Shown here: piece by piece, positions 33,577 to 43,404 of the stretch | How positions within the stretch are numbered: the stretch's first letter is position 1 | How the letters are laid out: each line of letters begins with the position of its first letter | Assembly (NCBI GenBank): GCA_013152715.1 | Contig: JAADFU010000190.1 | Location: 1-64,000, forward strand | Length of the DNA stretch: 64,000 nt | Direction: 5' to 3' | Origin: Calditrichota bacterium | GTDB lineage: Bacteria; Zhuqueibacterota; Zhuqueibacteria; Thermofontimicrobiales; Thermofontimicrobiaceae | The notes under the pieces: model-generated | Database searches by the model: none | Seen by the model: only the letters and a program-made list of their open reading frames with translations | What the model was told of the DNA's origin: nothing | Position numbers and translations under genes: made by a program

Positions 33577-34206
33577 TTATTTCGAATACAACTCAACGAT
33601 TAGCGATTCGTTGATCTCATCCGGAATATCCTCGCGATTCGGAGCATTCAAAAAAGTGCCGGTCAAATTCGCTTTATCCAAACTTAACCATGAATACATC
33701 CGATCATCTTTCATGCGGCGGAGAGAAGTATGAATCGCTTTCATCTTTTTGCTTTTGTCACGGACTTGAACAACATCGCCGGGTCTCAGTACGAATGAAG
33801 GAATATCCACGGGGCGATTATTGACCAAGAAATGACGATGTAGAACAAACTGCCGCGCTGTTTTTCGAGAAGATGCAAAACCCAAACGGTAGACAACATT
33901 ATCCAGCCGACTTTCCAATAATTTCAACAAGTTCTCGCCGGTGATGCCTTTCATTCTGTCAGCTTTCGCAAAATAATTGCGGAACTGCGCTTCCAAAATG
34001 CCGTAGATGCGGCGCACTTTTTGTTTTTCTCGAAGCTGAATCCCATACTCTGACTGTTTGAAGCGTCTCGAACGACCATGCTGTCCGGGAGCGTAACCCT
34101 TTTTGTCGAAAGGGCACTTATTAGAATGACATTTGATTCCCTTCAAGAATAGCTTTTGTCCTTCTCTCCGGCACAATTTACAATCAGGTCCTTTATATCT
34201 TGCCAT
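33577..34206 (-). CDS. rpsD: 30S ribosomal protein S4
   Basis: 209 residues. S4 is a primary 16S binder that starts assembly of the 30S body. Near the N-terminus, [20 protein letters not shown] keeps three Cys positions, suggesting the zinc-binding form of S4. The central S4 RNA-binding fold is clear ([31 protein letters not shown]). It lies 46 nt after rpsK and 59 nt before rpoA; S4 often autoregulates this operon. Confidence 0.98.
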   Translation of the reverse strand: MARYKGPDCKLCRREGQKLFLKGIKCHSNKCPFDKKGYAPGQHGRSRRFKQSEYGIQLREKQKVRRIYGILEAQFRNYFAKADRMKGITGENLLKLLESRLDNVVYRLGFASSRKTARQFVLHRHFLVNNRPVDIPSFVLRPGDVVQVRDKSKKMKAIHTSLRRMKDDRMYSWLSLDKANLTGTFLNAPNREDIPDEINESLIVELYSK

Positions 34207-34252
34207 TAATAACCATCTCCAAGCTTAATTATTCAATATTGGTTGATTCCGC

Positions 34253-34645
34253 TTATACCCGTCGTCTTTTTGGTGGACGACATCCATTATGAGGTATCGG
34301 GGTAACATCCTTGATCGCCGCTATTTCCAAACCAGCCGCTTGAATGGCTCTGACGGCGGCTTCGCGTCCAGCGCCAGGCCCTTTGACTAAAACCTCGACT
34401 CTGCGCAGGCCAAGATCCATTGCCTCTTTTGCAGCAGCTTCCGCTGCTAACTGGGCGGCAAACGGCGTACTCTTGCGAGAGCCTTTAAATCCTGCACGGC
34501 CTGCCGTGGCCCAGGAAATTACATTACCGTAGTTGTCCGTTAACGTCACAATTGTATTGTTAAAAGTGGCTTTGATGTGCGCAACGCCATTCGCTTCGAC
34601 GCGCTCACGCTTTTTTGTTCTTTTTCCTTTAGGACCAGCCAACAT
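34253..34645 (-). CDS. rpsK: 30S ribosomal protein S11
   Basis: 130 residues, a platform protein of the small subunit near the mRNA exit. Diagnostic stretches are [39 protein letters not shown] and the C-terminal [16 protein letters not shown]. It is in the standard alpha-operon position between rpsM and rpsD. Confidence 0.98.
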   Translation of the reverse strand: MLAGPKGKRTKKRERVEANGVAHIKATFNNTIVTLTDNYGNVISWATAGRAGFKGSRKSTPFAAQLAAEAAAKEAMDLGLRRVEVLVKGPGAGREAAVRAIQAAGLEIAAIKDVTPIPHNGCRPPKRRRV

Positions 34646-34681
34646 TTACCTCCAACACTAATATATCATTCATAAAATTTA

Positions 34682-35053
34682 TTATCTTGTTTTCCTCTTT
34701 GCGCCGACAGCCCGGCGTTTGCCGGTACGCGTTCTGGCATTAGTATGAGTCCGCTGCCCACGAACAGGCAAACCGCGACGATGACGCAAGCCCCGATAAC
34801 ATCCAATATCCATCAAACGTTTGATATTCATAGACACTTCCGTTCGCAAAGCACCTTCTATCTTATAATCAGACAATGCGTTCCGGATTCTGCCAATATC
34901 TTCGTTAGTCAAATCTTTTACTCGCGTATCGGGATTTATATTTGCTTGGGAAATCACTTGTTTTGCCGACGTTTTCCCAATGCCATAAATGTACGTGAGC
35001 GCGATTTCGATTCGCTTATCGTTAGGTAAATCTACTCCTGAAATACGAGCCAA
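34682..35053 (-). CDS. rpsM: 30S ribosomal protein S13
   Basis: 123 residues, a head protein contacting P-site tRNA and bridging to the 50S. It shows [20 protein letters not shown] at the N-terminus and the conserved tail [20 protein letters not shown]. First gene of the alpha block, 22 nt after rpmJ. Confidence 0.98.
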   Translation of the reverse strand: MARISGVDLPNDKRIEIALTYIYGIGKTSAKQVISQANINPDTRVKDLTNEDIGRIRNALSDYKIEGALRTEVSMNIKRLMDIGCYRGLRHRRGLPVRGQRTHTNARTRTGKRRAVGAKRKTR

Positions 35054-35075
35054 AACAGCCTCCTAAAAATTATTC

Positions 35076-35189
35076 TCAACCTTGCACCTGTTTATGACGC
35101 GGATTTTTGCAAATCACCCGCACTTTGCCGCGCCTCTTAATCACTTTACAATTATCACAGATTTTTTTTACTGAAGATCGCACCTTCAT
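35076..35189 (-). CDS. rpmJ: 50S ribosomal protein L36, zinc-binding form
   Basis: 37 residues read directly from the sequence between infA and rpsM: begins [17 protein letters not shown] and ends [10 protein letters not shown]. The C-x2-C...C-x4-H set identifies the zinc-ribbon (C+) form. It is one of the smallest ribosomal proteins, and its infA-rpmJ-rpsM position is conserved across bacteria. Confidence 0.97.
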   Translation of the reverse strand: MKVRSSVKKICDNCKVIKRRGKVRVICKNPRHKQVQG

Positions 35190-35227
35190 GACTTCACCAT
35201 CCGCTTTCTTTTATCAATTTTTATTTT

Positions 35228-35446
35228 CTATTTATATCGGTAAGTAATTCTTCCTCGTGTCAAATCGTACGGCGAAAGCTCGACCGTCACTTTGTCTCCT
35301 GGCAAAATTTTAATAAAATGCATCCTCATCTTGCCGGAAATGTGCGCCAACACCTGATGGCCATTCTCCAACTCCACCTTGAAAGAAGCATTGGGCAATG
35401 TTTCCACAATTGTCCCGTCAACTTTTACTGCTTCTTCTTTTGGCAT
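35228..35446 (-). CDS. infA: Translation initiation factor IF-1
   Basis: 72 residues, exactly the family length: a single S1/OB fold that occupies the A site during initiation. Diagnostic are [38 protein letters not shown] and [11 protein letters not shown]. It lies 19 nt after map and 38 nt before rpmJ. Confidence 0.98.
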   Translation of the reverse strand: MPKEEAVKVDGTIVETLPNASFKVELENGHQVLAHISGKMRMHFIKILPGDKVTVELSPYDLTRGRITYRYK

Positions 35447-35465
35447 AAGTAAACTCCCTGGTTTT

Positions 35466-36215
35466 TTATCTTCCTAACGTTAAAATTTCATTGCCATTTT
35501 CAGTGATGGCAACGGTGTGCTCAAAATGAGCGGACGCCAAACTATCGGCCGTGCGTACCGTCCAATTATCATCTTCAAAAACGACTTCGCACGCTCCCAT
35601 ATTCACCATCGGCTCAATCGCCAAAACCATCCCCGGCTTCAATCTCGGGCCTCGCCCCGCTTTTCCGTAATTTGGCACTTGCGGGTCTTCGTGCAGGTCT
35701 CTGCCAATTCCGTGCCCCACAAGTTCGCGAACAACTGAATAACCGGCGTCTTCAACGAAGGACTGAACTGCGAACGAAATATCTGACAATCTATTGCCGG
35801 CGACTGCCGCTTCTATCCCTTTTCCTAACGATTGCTCCGTAACAGCCATCAATCTCTTTTTTTCCGCGGAAATCTCGCCGACAGCATAAGTCTTCGCCGC
35901 ATCGGAAAAATATTTATTCAGCTCTACGCCAATATCCACACCAACGATCTGTCCTGACTTTAACTTGTGCTCGCCCGGAATCCCGTGCACCACCTCATCG
36001 TCAATGGAAATACAAGCGCTTGCCGGATAGCCGTGGTACCCTTTAAACGCCGGTCTCGCCCCTTTGGAGCGGATAAATTTTTCAACTTCCCGGTCAATCA
36101 CTTCAGTGCGGATGCCGGGCTCGATCAAGCTATCAACAATTTTGAATGTTGCAATCAGAATCTCGGCGCTTTTCCGCATCAGCTCAATTTCGCGGTCAGT
36201 CTTCAGAATAATCAT
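35466..36215 (-). CDS. map: Methionine aminopeptidase, type I
   Basis: 249 residues. It removes the initiator methionine from nascent proteins. The pita-bread metal ligands are visible in order: Asp in VGVDIGV, Asp in YFSDAAKTY, His in [13 protein letters not shown], Glu in VLAIEPMV, and Glu in AITENGNE. No N-terminal zinc-finger extension is present, so it is the type Ia form. It overlaps the end of adk by 4 bp (translational coupling likely). Confidence 0.97.
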   Translation of the reverse strand: MIILKTDREIELMRKSAEILIATFKIVDSLIEPGIRTEVIDREVEKFIRSKGARPAFKGYHGYPASACISIDDEVVHGIPGEHKLKSGQIVGVDIGVELNKYFSDAAKTYAVGEISAEKKRLMAVTEQSLGKGIEAAVAGNRLSDISFAVQSFVEDAGYSVVRELVGHGIGRDLHEDPQVPNYGKAGRGPRLKPGMVLAIEPMVNMGACEVVFEDDNWTVRTADSLASAHFEHTVAITENGNEILTLGR

Positions 36216-36862
36216 TTAGTCTTTTCTAAAAAATCGACAAGTTTCTTCTGTATCTCTTCAATCGTACCGTCAGCATCGAATACTTTCAATTTTCCCCGGC
36301 GCCGATAGAAATCAATCAGCGGCTCGGTTTCCTCGGCGTACACGCGTAATCTGTTCCGCACTGTCTCTTCTGTGTCGTCAGATCGTTGAATAATCTCATC
36401 GCCACATTTTTCGCAACGCATGTCCGGAGGAGGCGGGTCGGTAATCAGATTGTAAACTTTCCCGCATTCTGAACAAACGCGTCGGTTGGACAATCTTTTC
36501 ACGATCACTTCTTCCGGCAGTTCAAGACCAATCACGTGATCCAGTGAAAGCGCACTTTCTTCAAACAATTTTTCCAGCGCTTCAGCCTGTCTCACCGTTC
36601 GGGGGAATCCGTCTAAAATAAACCCCTTCTTACAATCTTCAGCGCCAAGCCGCTCCCGAATAATGCCGATCATGACATCATCAGGAACCAACTCCCCTCT
36701 ATCAATGAACGATTTTGCTTTTTTCCCTAATTCAGTCTCCTGCTGGATTGCCGCACGCAAAATATCGCCGGTGGAAATATTAGGTATTTGATATCGTTCA
36801 GCTAACAATTTGCCCTGGGTCCCTTTTCCTGTGCCCGGGGCGCCCACCAAAATCAAAATCAT
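36212..36862 (-). CDS. adk: Adenylate kinase with zinc-type LID
   Basis: 216 residues. It converts ATP + AMP to 2 ADP. The P-loop GAPGTGKGTQ is at residues 7-16; the AMP-binding region has NISTGDILRAAI and GFPRTVRQAEAL. The LID domain carries two C-x2-C pairs (CSECGKVY and CEKCGDE), the structural-zinc form. Between secY and map as in many bacteria; it overlaps map by 4 bp. Confidence 0.98.
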   Translation of the reverse strand: MILILVGAPGTGKGTQGKLLAERYQIPNISTGDILRAAIQQETELGKKAKSFIDRGELVPDDVMIGIIRERLGAEDCKKGFILDGFPRTVRQAEALEKLFEESALSLDHVIGLELPEEVIVKRLSNRRVCSECGKVYNLITDPPPPDMRCEKCGDEIIQRSDDTEETVRNRLRVYAEETEPLIDFYRRRGKLKVFDADGTIEEIQKKLVDFLEKTK

Positions 36863-36896
36863 GATTGCGACCTCAGCAAACTGATTTTCAGCTCAA

Positions 36897-38228
36897 TTAG
36901 AAACGTCTGCGTCCTTTTAACTTTCCTGCTTTCAAAAATCCGTCGTAATGACGCATCAATAAATGAGATTCAATCTGTTGAATCGTATCCAGCGCCACAC
37001 CAACGACAATCAACAGCGACGTTCCACCGAAGAATGTGGCGAAAGTGAACGATACATTGGTGAACTTAATCAGAAAATACGGAAAAATAGCGACTAATGC
37101 CAGAAATACCGACCCCGGCAGAGTAATTCGCGTCAAAATATTATCAATGAACTCCGCTGTCCGTTTTCCGGGACGCACACCAGGGATAAATCCGCCCTGT
37201 TTTTTCATGTTATCTGCAACGTCCACCGGATTAAAAGCGATAGCGGTGTAAAAATAGGTAAAAAATACAATCATCACGCCGTAAACCATCCAATAGACAA
37301 CGGAAGTATATGAAAAATATCCGGAGATGACTCCCACAAAATCACTGTCCGGGAAAAAAGTCCGAATCGTATTAGGAATGAACATAATCGACTGGGCGAA
37401 AATGATCGGCATCACGCCGGCGGTGTTCACGCGCAACGGAATATGCGTGCTCTGACCGCCGTAAATTTTTCTCCCGACGACCCGTTTAGCGTATTGAACC
37501 GGAATTTTTCTCGTTCCCTGCGTCAACAACACCACCGCAGCGATAGTCAGCACCATGAGCCCAAATAAGAACACTTCCATTAGCAAAGCCCGATTACCGC
37601 CAATTAATTGAGTAACTTCAGTGCCGATCGCGTTAGGAAATCTGGCGAGAATGCCGATAAAAATGATTAACGAGATTCCGTTACCAATACCGCGTTCCGT
37701 GATTTGTTCGCCCAACCACATGATTAAAACACATCCGCTCGTCATCGTGATCACGGTAAAAATCTTAAACATCATTCCGGGATTGGGTACAACGACCTGA
37801 CCATTCACCGGTTCGATACTTTGCAAAAACACGGCTAAACCGTAAGCTTGTAACGCGCTAATAGCCACGGTTCCGTATCGTGTGTACTGTGTAATTTTTT
37901 TCCGGCCTTCTTCGCCTTCCTTTTGCAATTTCTGAAAATAAGGAACAACTGCCCCCAGTAACTGCAAAATAATCGACGCGGAAATGTAGGGCATGATCCC
38001 CAGAGCAAAAACAGTCGCCTGTTTCAGCGCTCCGCCGGCGAACATATCGTAAAGGCTAAAAATACCGCCTCCGCCCATGTTCTGGAAAAATTGAAAAAGA
38101 ACTCTTCCGTTAATGCCCGGCACCGGAATATGGCCGCCAACGCGATAAATCACCAGAATGAACAGCGTAAAAAGAATCCGTTTCTTCAAATCAGGAATGT
38201 GAAAAATACTCTGCAGACTTTTTATCAT
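36897..38228 (-). CDS. secY: Preprotein translocase subunit SecY
   Basis: 443 residues with the ten membrane segments of the protein-conducting channel. Key stretches are YRVGGHIPVPGI before and after helix 1, the plug region (FQNMGGGGIFSLYDMFAGGAL), and ERGIGNGISLIIFIGI. Its start overlaps the rplO stop by 4 bp (ATGA), the standard coupling in spc operons. With SecE it exports the many signal-peptide proteins in the left half of the window. Confidence 0.98.
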   Translation of the reverse strand: MIKSLQSIFHIPDLKKRILFTLFILVIYRVGGHIPVPGINGRVLFQFFQNMGGGGIFSLYDMFAGGALKQATVFALGIMPYISASIILQLLGAVVPYFQKLQKEGEEGRKKITQYTRYGTVAISALQAYGLAVFLQSIEPVNGQVVVPNPGMMFKIFTVITMTSGCVLIMWLGEQITERGIGNGISLIIFIGILARFPNAIGTEVTQLIGGNRALLMEVFLFGLMVLTIAAVVLLTQGTRKIPVQYAKRVVGRKIYGGQSTHIPLRVNTAGVMPIIFAQSIMFIPNTIRTFFPDSDFVGVISGYFSYTSVVYWMVYGVMIVFFTYFYTAIAFNPVDVADNMKKQGGFIPGVRPGKRTAEFIDNILTRITLPGSVFLALVAIFPYFLIKFTNVSFTFATFFGGTSLLIVVGVALDTIQQIESHLLMRHYDGFLKAGKLKGRRRF

Positions 38229-38665
38229 AAAACAGAAATCCTCCCCTGGGCTGCCTCAATCTTCTCTTTAGCGGCTTTGCTAAAAGCATGAGCCGCAATT
38301 TCAATCTGAAAATTAATCTCGCCAACACCAAGAATTTTCACCGGTTTATTTTTTTTGCGAATCAAGCGCCGCGCAAAAAGAACCTGCGGATCAATTTTTT
38401 TCACATCTTTCACCCGTTCCAGGTCCCTCAAATTGACCACCTGATATTCAACGCGAAATCGATTAAAAAATCCTCTTTTCGGCATGCGGCGCTGCAGCGG
38501 TGTTTGACCGCCCTCAAATCCTAATTTGGATTTGAATCCCGAACGAGAACGCGCCCCCTTGTGTCCTTTGCCAGCAGTACAACCCTGCCCTGAGGCTTCC
38601 CCGCGACCGATTCTTTTTCTCTTTTTTCGAGAACCCGGCGCATAAGTCAACGTACCTAAATTCAT
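38225..38665 (-). CDS. rplO: 50S ribosomal protein L15
   Basis: 146 residues. It starts MNLGTLTYAPGSRKKRKRIG and carries the Gly/Arg-rich GRGEASGQGCTAGKGHKGA segment typical of L15, which stabilises 23S rRNA folding. It lies 15 nt after rpmD and overlaps secY by 4 bp. Confidence 0.98.
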   Translation of the reverse strand: MNLGTLTYAPGSRKKRKRIGRGEASGQGCTAGKGHKGARSRSGFKSKLGFEGGQTPLQRRMPKRGFFNRFRVEYQVVNLRDLERVKDVKKIDPQVLFARRLIRKKNKPVKILGVGEINFQIEIAAHAFSKAAKEKIEAAQGRISVL

Positions 38666-38680
38666 ATATGCCTCAATCTT

Positions 38681-38875
38681 TTATTTTACTTCTTCCACAG
38701 TTACCAGATGACTAATTTTGTTTATCATTCCTCTAATCTGAGGCGTGTCTGTTTGTTCCACAGTTTGGTGTAACCTTCGCAAACCAAGAGTTCGCACAGT
38801 CGCTTTTTGCTTAAAATGATAACCGATGGGACTCTTTGTCAAAGTAATTCTAATTTTTTTCTTTTTTCCGGCCAT
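38681..38875 (-). CDS. rpmD: 50S ribosomal protein L30
   Basis: 64 residues from the ATG at 38875; the frame can be read two codons further from a TTG, but family length and an SD-like GAG favour the ATG. Shows [20 protein letters not shown] and [20 protein letters not shown]. The usual place between rpsE and rplO. Confidence 0.96.
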   Translation of the reverse strand: MAGKKKKIRITLTKSPIGYHFKQKATVRTLGLRRLHQTVEQTDTPQIRGMINKISHLVTVEEVK

Positions 38876-38914
38876 TTCCAAAACTCAATTTGTTAAGTTT
38901 TAACGTCAAATTAA

Positions 38915-39439
38915 TTAAGATAACGGCTTATCAAAAACTTCGTTGAAACGAATCCCGCGTTTTTTCGCCACAGTATTTACATCCAGCAAATCAATCAACG
39001 CCTGCATCGTCGCTTTGACGACGTTGTGGGGATTTGCCGAACCGATGGATTTAGTTAAAATATCTTGAATGCCAACCGCCTCCATGACCGCACGCACAGG
39101 TCCGCCAGCGATAACGCCGGTACCTGGAGATGCTGGTTTCAGAAATACTTTTGCTGCGCCATATTTTGCAGTAATTTGGTGCGGTATAGTTCCTCTGATC
39201 AGCGGAACATGGACCAAATTCTTTTTGGCGTTTTCCGAGCCTTTCGTGATCGCTTCGGTAACTTCGTTCGCTTTGCCCAGGCCAACGCCGACGTGCCCAC
39301 TGCCGTCGCCGACGACCACTATCGCGTTGAAGCTAAAATTTCGACCACCTTTGACAACTTTGGCGACTCGATTTATATGGACGACTTTTTCTTTCAAATC
39401 CAGTTCATTTGGATTAATACGTTCAGCATTTCGTCTCAC
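38915..39439 (-). CDS. rpsE: 30S ribosomal protein S5
   Basis: 174 residues. S5 is an accuracy and helicase-associated protein near the mRNA entry. The double-stranded-RNA-binding-like N-terminal domain includes [19 protein letters not shown] and [11 protein letters not shown]; the C-terminal domain contains [10 protein letters not shown]-like [19 protein letters not shown]. The loop associated with spectinomycin resistance in other bacteria (VAKVVKGGR) appears wild-type. Confidence 0.98.
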   Translation of the reverse strand: MRRNAERINPNELDLKEKVVHINRVAKVVKGGRNFSFNAIVVVGDGSGHVGVGLGKANEVTEAITKGSENAKKNLVHVPLIRGTIPHQITAKYGAAKVFLKPASPGTGVIAGGPVRAVMEAVGIQDILTKSIGSANPHNVVKATMQALIDLLDVNTVAKKRGIRFNEVFDKPLS

Positions 39440-39460
39440 TACTTAGATCTCCAATTTTGG

Positions 39461-39835
39461 TTAAAATTTCAACCCGCCTTCTCGAGCGCCCTCGGCGACG
39501 GCTTTTATCCGGCCGTGATAGATGTAGCCGTTGCGATCAAAAACAACTTCTTCCAACTTCATCGCTTTGGCCTTTGCCGCAATACCTTTGCCAACGATGC
39601 GCGCCATTTCGACCCTGTCGCCCGATTTCTTGATTTCCGACTGCAGATCTTTTGACAAGCTCGACACGCCCGTTAAAGTTTTTTGGTTGACATCGTCAAC
39701 TAACTGAGCGTAAATATGTTTTCCGCTGCGGAATACGACCAACCGGGGTCGTTGCGGAACGCCTGCAATTGTTTTGCGGATATGTTTTTTTCGTCGCAAA
39801 CGCGCCGCTTCGTTTAGATTTTTTATCTTTTTCAT
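39461..39835 (-). CDS. rplR: 50S ribosomal protein L18
   Basis: 124 residues. It binds 5S rRNA with L5 and L25-type proteins. Conserved RPRLVVFRSGKHIYAQLVDD near the middle and AEGAREGGLKF at the C-terminus identify it. Between rplF and rpsE. Confidence 0.98.
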   Translation of the reverse strand: MKKIKNLNEAARLRRKKHIRKTIAGVPQRPRLVVFRSGKHIYAQLVDDVNQKTLTGVSSLSKDLQSEIKKSGDRVEMARIVGKGIAAKAKAMKLEEVVFDRNGYIYHGRIKAVAEGAREGGLKF

Positions 39836-39869
39836 AACTACTTCATTCCCTAAATTTTACATTCACACG

Positions 39870-40412
39870 TTACGCCGCTGATTTACCGACTTTTCTTCTC
39901 ACATATTCGCCTTCGTAACGAATTCCCTTGCCTTTATAGGGTTCCGGCGGACGGAATGACCGAATCTTCGCGGCAACCTGACCGACTAATTGCTTATCAA
40001 TGCCGCTCACAGAAAATTTTGTCGGGGTCTCTAACGCGATTTGCACCCCTTCCGGCGGCTTGAACAAAATCGGATGAGAAAAGCCCAGAGTCAATTGCAA
40101 ATTTCTGCCTTTCAACTCCGCACGATAGCCGACACCAACGATTTCCAACTTTTTGGTAAAACCATCAGTGACGCCGACGACCATGTTGCTAATCAGCGAA
40201 CGATACAATCCGTGCAAGGAGCGGAAAATCCGACTATCATTGGGACGCGCGACTGTGATTTGTTTCTTTTCTGCATCGTATTCCACAGAAATATCCGGAT
40301 GCACATCTGTCCGGAGCGCTTTATCGCCCTGAAAAACCTTCACAGTATTTTGATCGATTTCCACCATGACTCCGTTAGGGACATCAATAGGTTTTTTGCC
40401 AACTCGAGACAA
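39870..40412 (-). CDS. rplF: 50S ribosomal protein L6
   Basis: 180 residues with two tandem L6 folds. It starts MSRVGKKPIDVPNGV and ends with the diagnostic PEPYKGKGIRYEGEYVRRK. Located near the factor-binding region of the 50S. Between rpsH and rplR. Confidence 0.98.
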   Translation of the reverse strand: MSRVGKKPIDVPNGVMVEIDQNTVKVFQGDKALRTDVHPDISVEYDAEKKQITVARPNDSRIFRSLHGLYRSLISNMVVGVTDGFTKKLEIVGVGYRAELKGRNLQLTLGFSHPILFKPPEGVQIALETPTKFSVSGIDKQLVGQVAAKIRSFRPPEPYKGKGIRYEGEYVRRKVGKSAA

Positions 40413-40432
40413 TTTTATACTCCTTCATTATT

Positions 40433-40831
40433 TTACCAAATGTAGCACAACACTTCGCCGCCAACTTTGTACTGACGAGATTCACGATCAGTGACAATTC
40501 CTTTTGAAGTGGACAAAATCGCAATTCCCAAATTATTTAAAACTCTGGGAATTTCCGTTGATTTCACATAATGACGCAAACCTGGTTTGCTCACTCGCTT
40601 CAGCGAATGAATCACTGTATTGTCGCTCTCATCGTACTTCAAATAGATTCGAATTAAGCCCTGCTTACCATCATCGATAACAATATAATTTTTGATGTAT
40701 CGATATTCTAATAGAATTTTGGTAATCTCTTCTTTCACGCGCGAAAAAGGGATATCTACTTTTTTGTGTTTTGCCTTGATCGCATTACGGATCCTTGTCA
40801 GGTAATCAGCTATGGGATCTGTCATAGACAT
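40433..40831 (-). CDS. rpsH: 30S ribosomal protein S8
   Basis: 132 residues starting MSMTDPIADYLTRIRNA and ending ESRQYKVGGEVLCYIW, both diagnostic. A core 16S binder that in other bacteria represses spc-operon translation. GGAG lies 8 nt before the first ATG, so this start is preferred over the internal Met-3. Confidence 0.98.
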   Translation of the reverse strand: MSMTDPIADYLTRIRNAIKAKHKKVDIPFSRVKEEITKILLEYRYIKNYIVIDDGKQGLIRIYLKYDESDNTVIHSLKRVSKPGLRHYVKSTEIPRVLNNLGIAILSTSKGIVTDRESRQYKVGGEVLCYIW

Positions 40832-40860
40832 GAAACTTTCTCCGTTAAATTTAATTTAAG

Positions 40861-41046
40861 CTACCAACTTGCCTTGACCACGCCAGGGATTTGTCCCTCA
40901 TGCGCCAACTCACGAAAACAGATACGGCAAAGCCCGAATTTTCGATAATAGGCGCGCGGTCTACCACAACGCGTACAGCGATTATATTTTCGAACTTTAT
41001 ATTTGGGTTCTCTTTTGGCTTTTACAACGAGTGCTTTCTTTGCCAA
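40861..41046 (-). CDS. rpsN: 30S ribosomal protein S14, zinc-binding (type Z)
   Basis: 61 residues, the short type Z form. The zinc ribbon is [20 protein letters not shown], followed by [18 protein letters not shown]. No longer, zinc-free S14 is visible in the window. Between rplE and rpsH. Confidence 0.98.
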   Translation of the reverse strand: MAKKALVVKAKREPKYKVRKYNRCTRCGRPRAYYRKFGLCRICFRELAHEGQIPGVVKASW

Positions 41047-41073
41047 GGTCGCTCTCTCCTTAATTTATTCGAT

Positions 41074-41652
41074 TTATGCTTCTATTGCTTCGCTTGCTTG
41101 CTCCCGCTTTATAAAAGGCATCCCGAATCCTTTTAACAATTCGATTGCCTCTTCATCGCTCTTTGCAGATGTTACAAAAGTAATATTCATGCCGCGAATT
41201 TTGTCAATTTTGTCATAATCGATTTCGGGGAAGACAATCTGCTCCTTTAGTCCAATATTGTAATTACCGCGTCCGTCGAGAGATTTATCCGGGAGACCGC
41301 GAAAATCTCGCACTCGAGGAATTGCAATATTAATCAATCGATCCAGGAATTCGTACATCCGCCAGCCGCGCAAAGTCACAAAGCAGCCGATGGGCATACC
41401 GGCGCGCAATTTAAAATTTGAAATTGCCTTTTTCGAGCGGGTCACTTTCGGACGCTGCCCGGTAATCACCATTAAATCTTCCATGGCGGCGTCAAGAGCT
41501 TTACTATTTTCAATCGCTTCGCCAACCCCCATGTTCACGACAATCTTTTCCAATTTTGGCACTTGCATGATATTTTTATATTTAAACTTTTTCTGCAAGC
41601 CAGGAATAATCTCTGCGCGATATTTTTTTAATAATCTGGGAAAATACTCCAT
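41074..41652 (-). CDS. rplE: 50S ribosomal protein L5
   Basis: 192 residues. L5 binds 5S rRNA and contacts P-site tRNA. Shows [35 protein letters not shown] and [16 protein letters not shown]. It has a short extra C-terminal tail ([11 protein letters not shown]) after the usual end near GFGMPF. 29 nt after rplX. Confidence 0.98.
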   Translation of the reverse strand: MEYFPRLLKKYRAEIIPGLQKKFKYKNIMQVPKLEKIVVNMGVGEAIENSKALDAAMEDLMVITGQRPKVTRSKKAISNFKLRAGMPIGCFVTLRGWRMYEFLDRLINIAIPRVRDFRGLPDKSLDGRGNYNIGLKEQIVFPEIDYDKIDKIRGMNITFVTSAKSDEEAIELLKGFGMPFIKREQASEAIEA

Positions 41653-41681
41653 TCTCTACCTGCCTCTTAAAATTAAAAAGG

Positions 41682-42020
41682 TTAAGCTGTTCTTGAAACA
41701 ATCATTTCACCACATTTTTTACAATAGCGAATACGCGATACTTTGTTTGTCGTCTCGTCTTTCACTTCTTTCATGCCTGTTTTAGTTAACTTGCCGCATT
41801 TCGGGCAGATTACCATCGCGTTCGAAGCGTGAATCGCCGCTTCCTTTTCGACGATGCCGCCCTGAGGCAGTTTCTGATTTGGTCGCGTATGTTTCTTTAT
41901 AAAATTGACACCTTCCACAATGATGCGATTGGTATCAGGGAAAACTTTCAATACTCTTCCCTGCCTATCTTTGTCATCGCCGGAAATAACTTTTACCATG
42001 TCATCTTTTTTGATATGCAT
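41682..42020 (-). CDS. rplX: 50S ribosomal protein L24
   Basis: 112 residues. It starts assembly of the large subunit. The KOW motif is near the N-terminus (VKVISGDDKDRQGRVLKVFP), then GVNFIKKHTRPNQKLPQGGI. The C-terminal part has a C-x2-C (CPKCGKLT) and a second pair (CKKCGE), so it is a zinc-ribbon type of L24. Confidence 0.97.
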   Translation of the reverse strand: MHIKKDDMVKVISGDDKDRQGRVLKVFPDTNRIIVEGVNFIKKHTRPNQKLPQGGIVEKEAAIHASNAMVICPKCGKLTKTGMKEVKDETTNKVSRIRYCKKCGEMIVSRTA

Positions 42021-42037
42021 AACCGCTCCACTCCATT

Positions 42038-42406
42038 TTATAACACTTCGGGTGCCAAAGACACGATCTTCATAAACTGTCGCTCCCGCAACTCGCGAGC
42101 GACAGGTCCAAAAATGCGCGTTCCCTTCGGCTCTTTCTGGTCAGTTATCAATACGGCGGCGTTTTCATCAAAGCGAATATAAGATCCATCTTTTCGGCCA
42201 ATCTCTTTCTTGGTGCGAACAATCACCGCTTTGCTCTTGTCGCCTTTTTTCACCGCGCCGCCTGGCAAAGCGGACTTTACAGAAACGACAACAATATCGC
42301 CCACAGTGGCGTATCTTTTCTTGGAACCGCCCAAAATGCGAATGCACATCACTTTTTTCGCACCAGTGTTATCCGCTACATTTAACCGACTATATTCCTG
42401 TATCAT
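42038..42406 (-). CDS. rplN: 50S ribosomal protein L14
   Basis: 122 residues, exactly the family length. Begins [20 protein letters not shown] and contains [20 protein letters not shown]. It sits at the subunit interface (bridge to 16S). 49 nt after rpsQ. Confidence 0.98.
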   Translation of the reverse strand: MIQEYSRLNVADNTGAKKVMCIRILGGSKKRYATVGDIVVVSVKSALPGGAVKKGDKSKAVIVRTKKEIGRKDGSYIRFDENAAVLITDQKEPKGTRIFGPVARELRERQFMKIVSLAPEVL

Positions 42407-42455
42407 GGCTCGTACAGTACTCCTTAATTTCCAGTATCAGGTTTAACTTACCACT

Positions 42456-42713
42456 CTATTTAGCTTTTTCAACGATCTTCACCAGACGCCAGCGTTTTCT
42501 TCGACTCAACGGACGCGTCTCCATGATGGAAACAACATCTCCGACATGACTCTCGTTTTTCTCATCATGAGCCATGAATTTGCTGCTTTTTTTCACAAAT
42601 TTTTTATACAGCGGATGCCGGACATAATGCTCCACTTTGATGACTCTGGTTTTATCCATTTTATCGCTGACAACCTGTCCGACAATCGATCTTCGCTTTC
42701 CTCGTTCTGCCAT
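42456..42713 (-). CDS. rpsQ: 30S ribosomal protein S17
   Basis: 85 residues from the ATG at 42713 ([20 protein letters not shown]); the frame extends four codons to a GTG that lies inside the SD region, so the inner start is used. The OB fold shows [20 protein letters not shown] and [20 protein letters not shown]. Confidence 0.97.
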   Translation of the reverse strand: MAERGKRRSIVGQVVSDKMDKTRVIKVEHYVRHPLYKKFVKKSSKFMAHDEKNESHVGDVVSIMETRPLSRRKRWRLVKIVEKAK

Positions 42714-42740
42714 AATTTTTAACACTCCGAATTTCTAATT

Positions 42741-42950
42741 TTAAACACGAGGCTCTCTAATGCCCTTTTCGTATTCTTTCAGCACTGTCTTAATCCGCGC
42801 GATATCTTTGCGCAACATGCGCAGCCTGAGCGGATCGTCCAATTGATGAGTTGCGTGCTGAAAACGAAGATTCTGCATTTCTTCCTGCAAATCTTCAAAT
42901 CTATTTTGCAACTCCTTTTGTGTCATTTCCAGAATTTCTTCTATTTTCAT
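42741..42950 (-). CDS. rpmC: 50S ribosomal protein L29
   Basis: 69 residues, two-helix protein next to the tunnel exit and the signal-recognition-particle docking site. Shows LQEEMQNLRFQHATHQLDDP and LRMLRKDIARIKTVL. Only 2 nt separate it from the rplP stop, so coupling is likely. Confidence 0.97.
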   Translation of the reverse strand: MKIEEILEMTQKELQNRFEDLQEEMQNLRFQHATHQLDDPLRLRMLRKDIARIKTVLKEYEKGIREPRV

Positions 42951-42952
42951 GC

Positions 42953-43372
42953 CTACGCTCCAACATCTGTTCGCGTCACAAACTTCGTCTTGATTGGTAA
43001 TTTATGAGAAGCCAACCGAATCGCCTCCCGTGCCGTTTCTTCAGGAACACCTTCAATTTCAAATAAAATCCGTCCGGGTTTTACAACGGCAACCCAATAT
43101 TCCGGCGCGCCTTTGCCTTTACCCATACGAGTTTCAGCAGGCTTTTTTGTGACCGGTTTATCGGGGAAAATGCGAATCCATACACGGCCGCCGCGCTTGA
43201 TATAACGATTTATCGCCACACGAGCCGCTTCAATCTGTCTGCTGGTAATCCACGCCGGTTCCAGGGCTTTCAAACCAAATTCGCCAAAAGCAACCGTGGC
43301 ACCACGCTGGGCTTTGCCCTTCATTCTTCCACGTTGTTGTTTTCTGTATTTTGTCCGTTTCGGCATTAACAT
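42953..43372 (-). CDS. rplP: 50S ribosomal protein L16
   Basis: 139 residues. The N-terminus [19 protein letters not shown] matches the family pattern ML.PKRTK, so the first ATG is kept (AAGGA lies 9 nt upstream). It shapes the A-site elbow contact. Further motifs are [20 protein letters not shown] and [18 protein letters not shown]. Confidence 0.98.
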   Translation of the reverse strand: MLMPKRTKYRKQQRGRMKGKAQRGATVAFGEFGLKALEPAWITSRQIEAARVAINRYIKRGGRVWIRIFPDKPVTKKPAETRMGKGKGAPEYWVAVVKPGRILFEIEGVPEETAREAIRLASHKLPIKTKFVTRTDVGA

Positions 43373-43404
43373 GATCGTTTTTCCTTAGCCTCTATTCATT
43401 CACT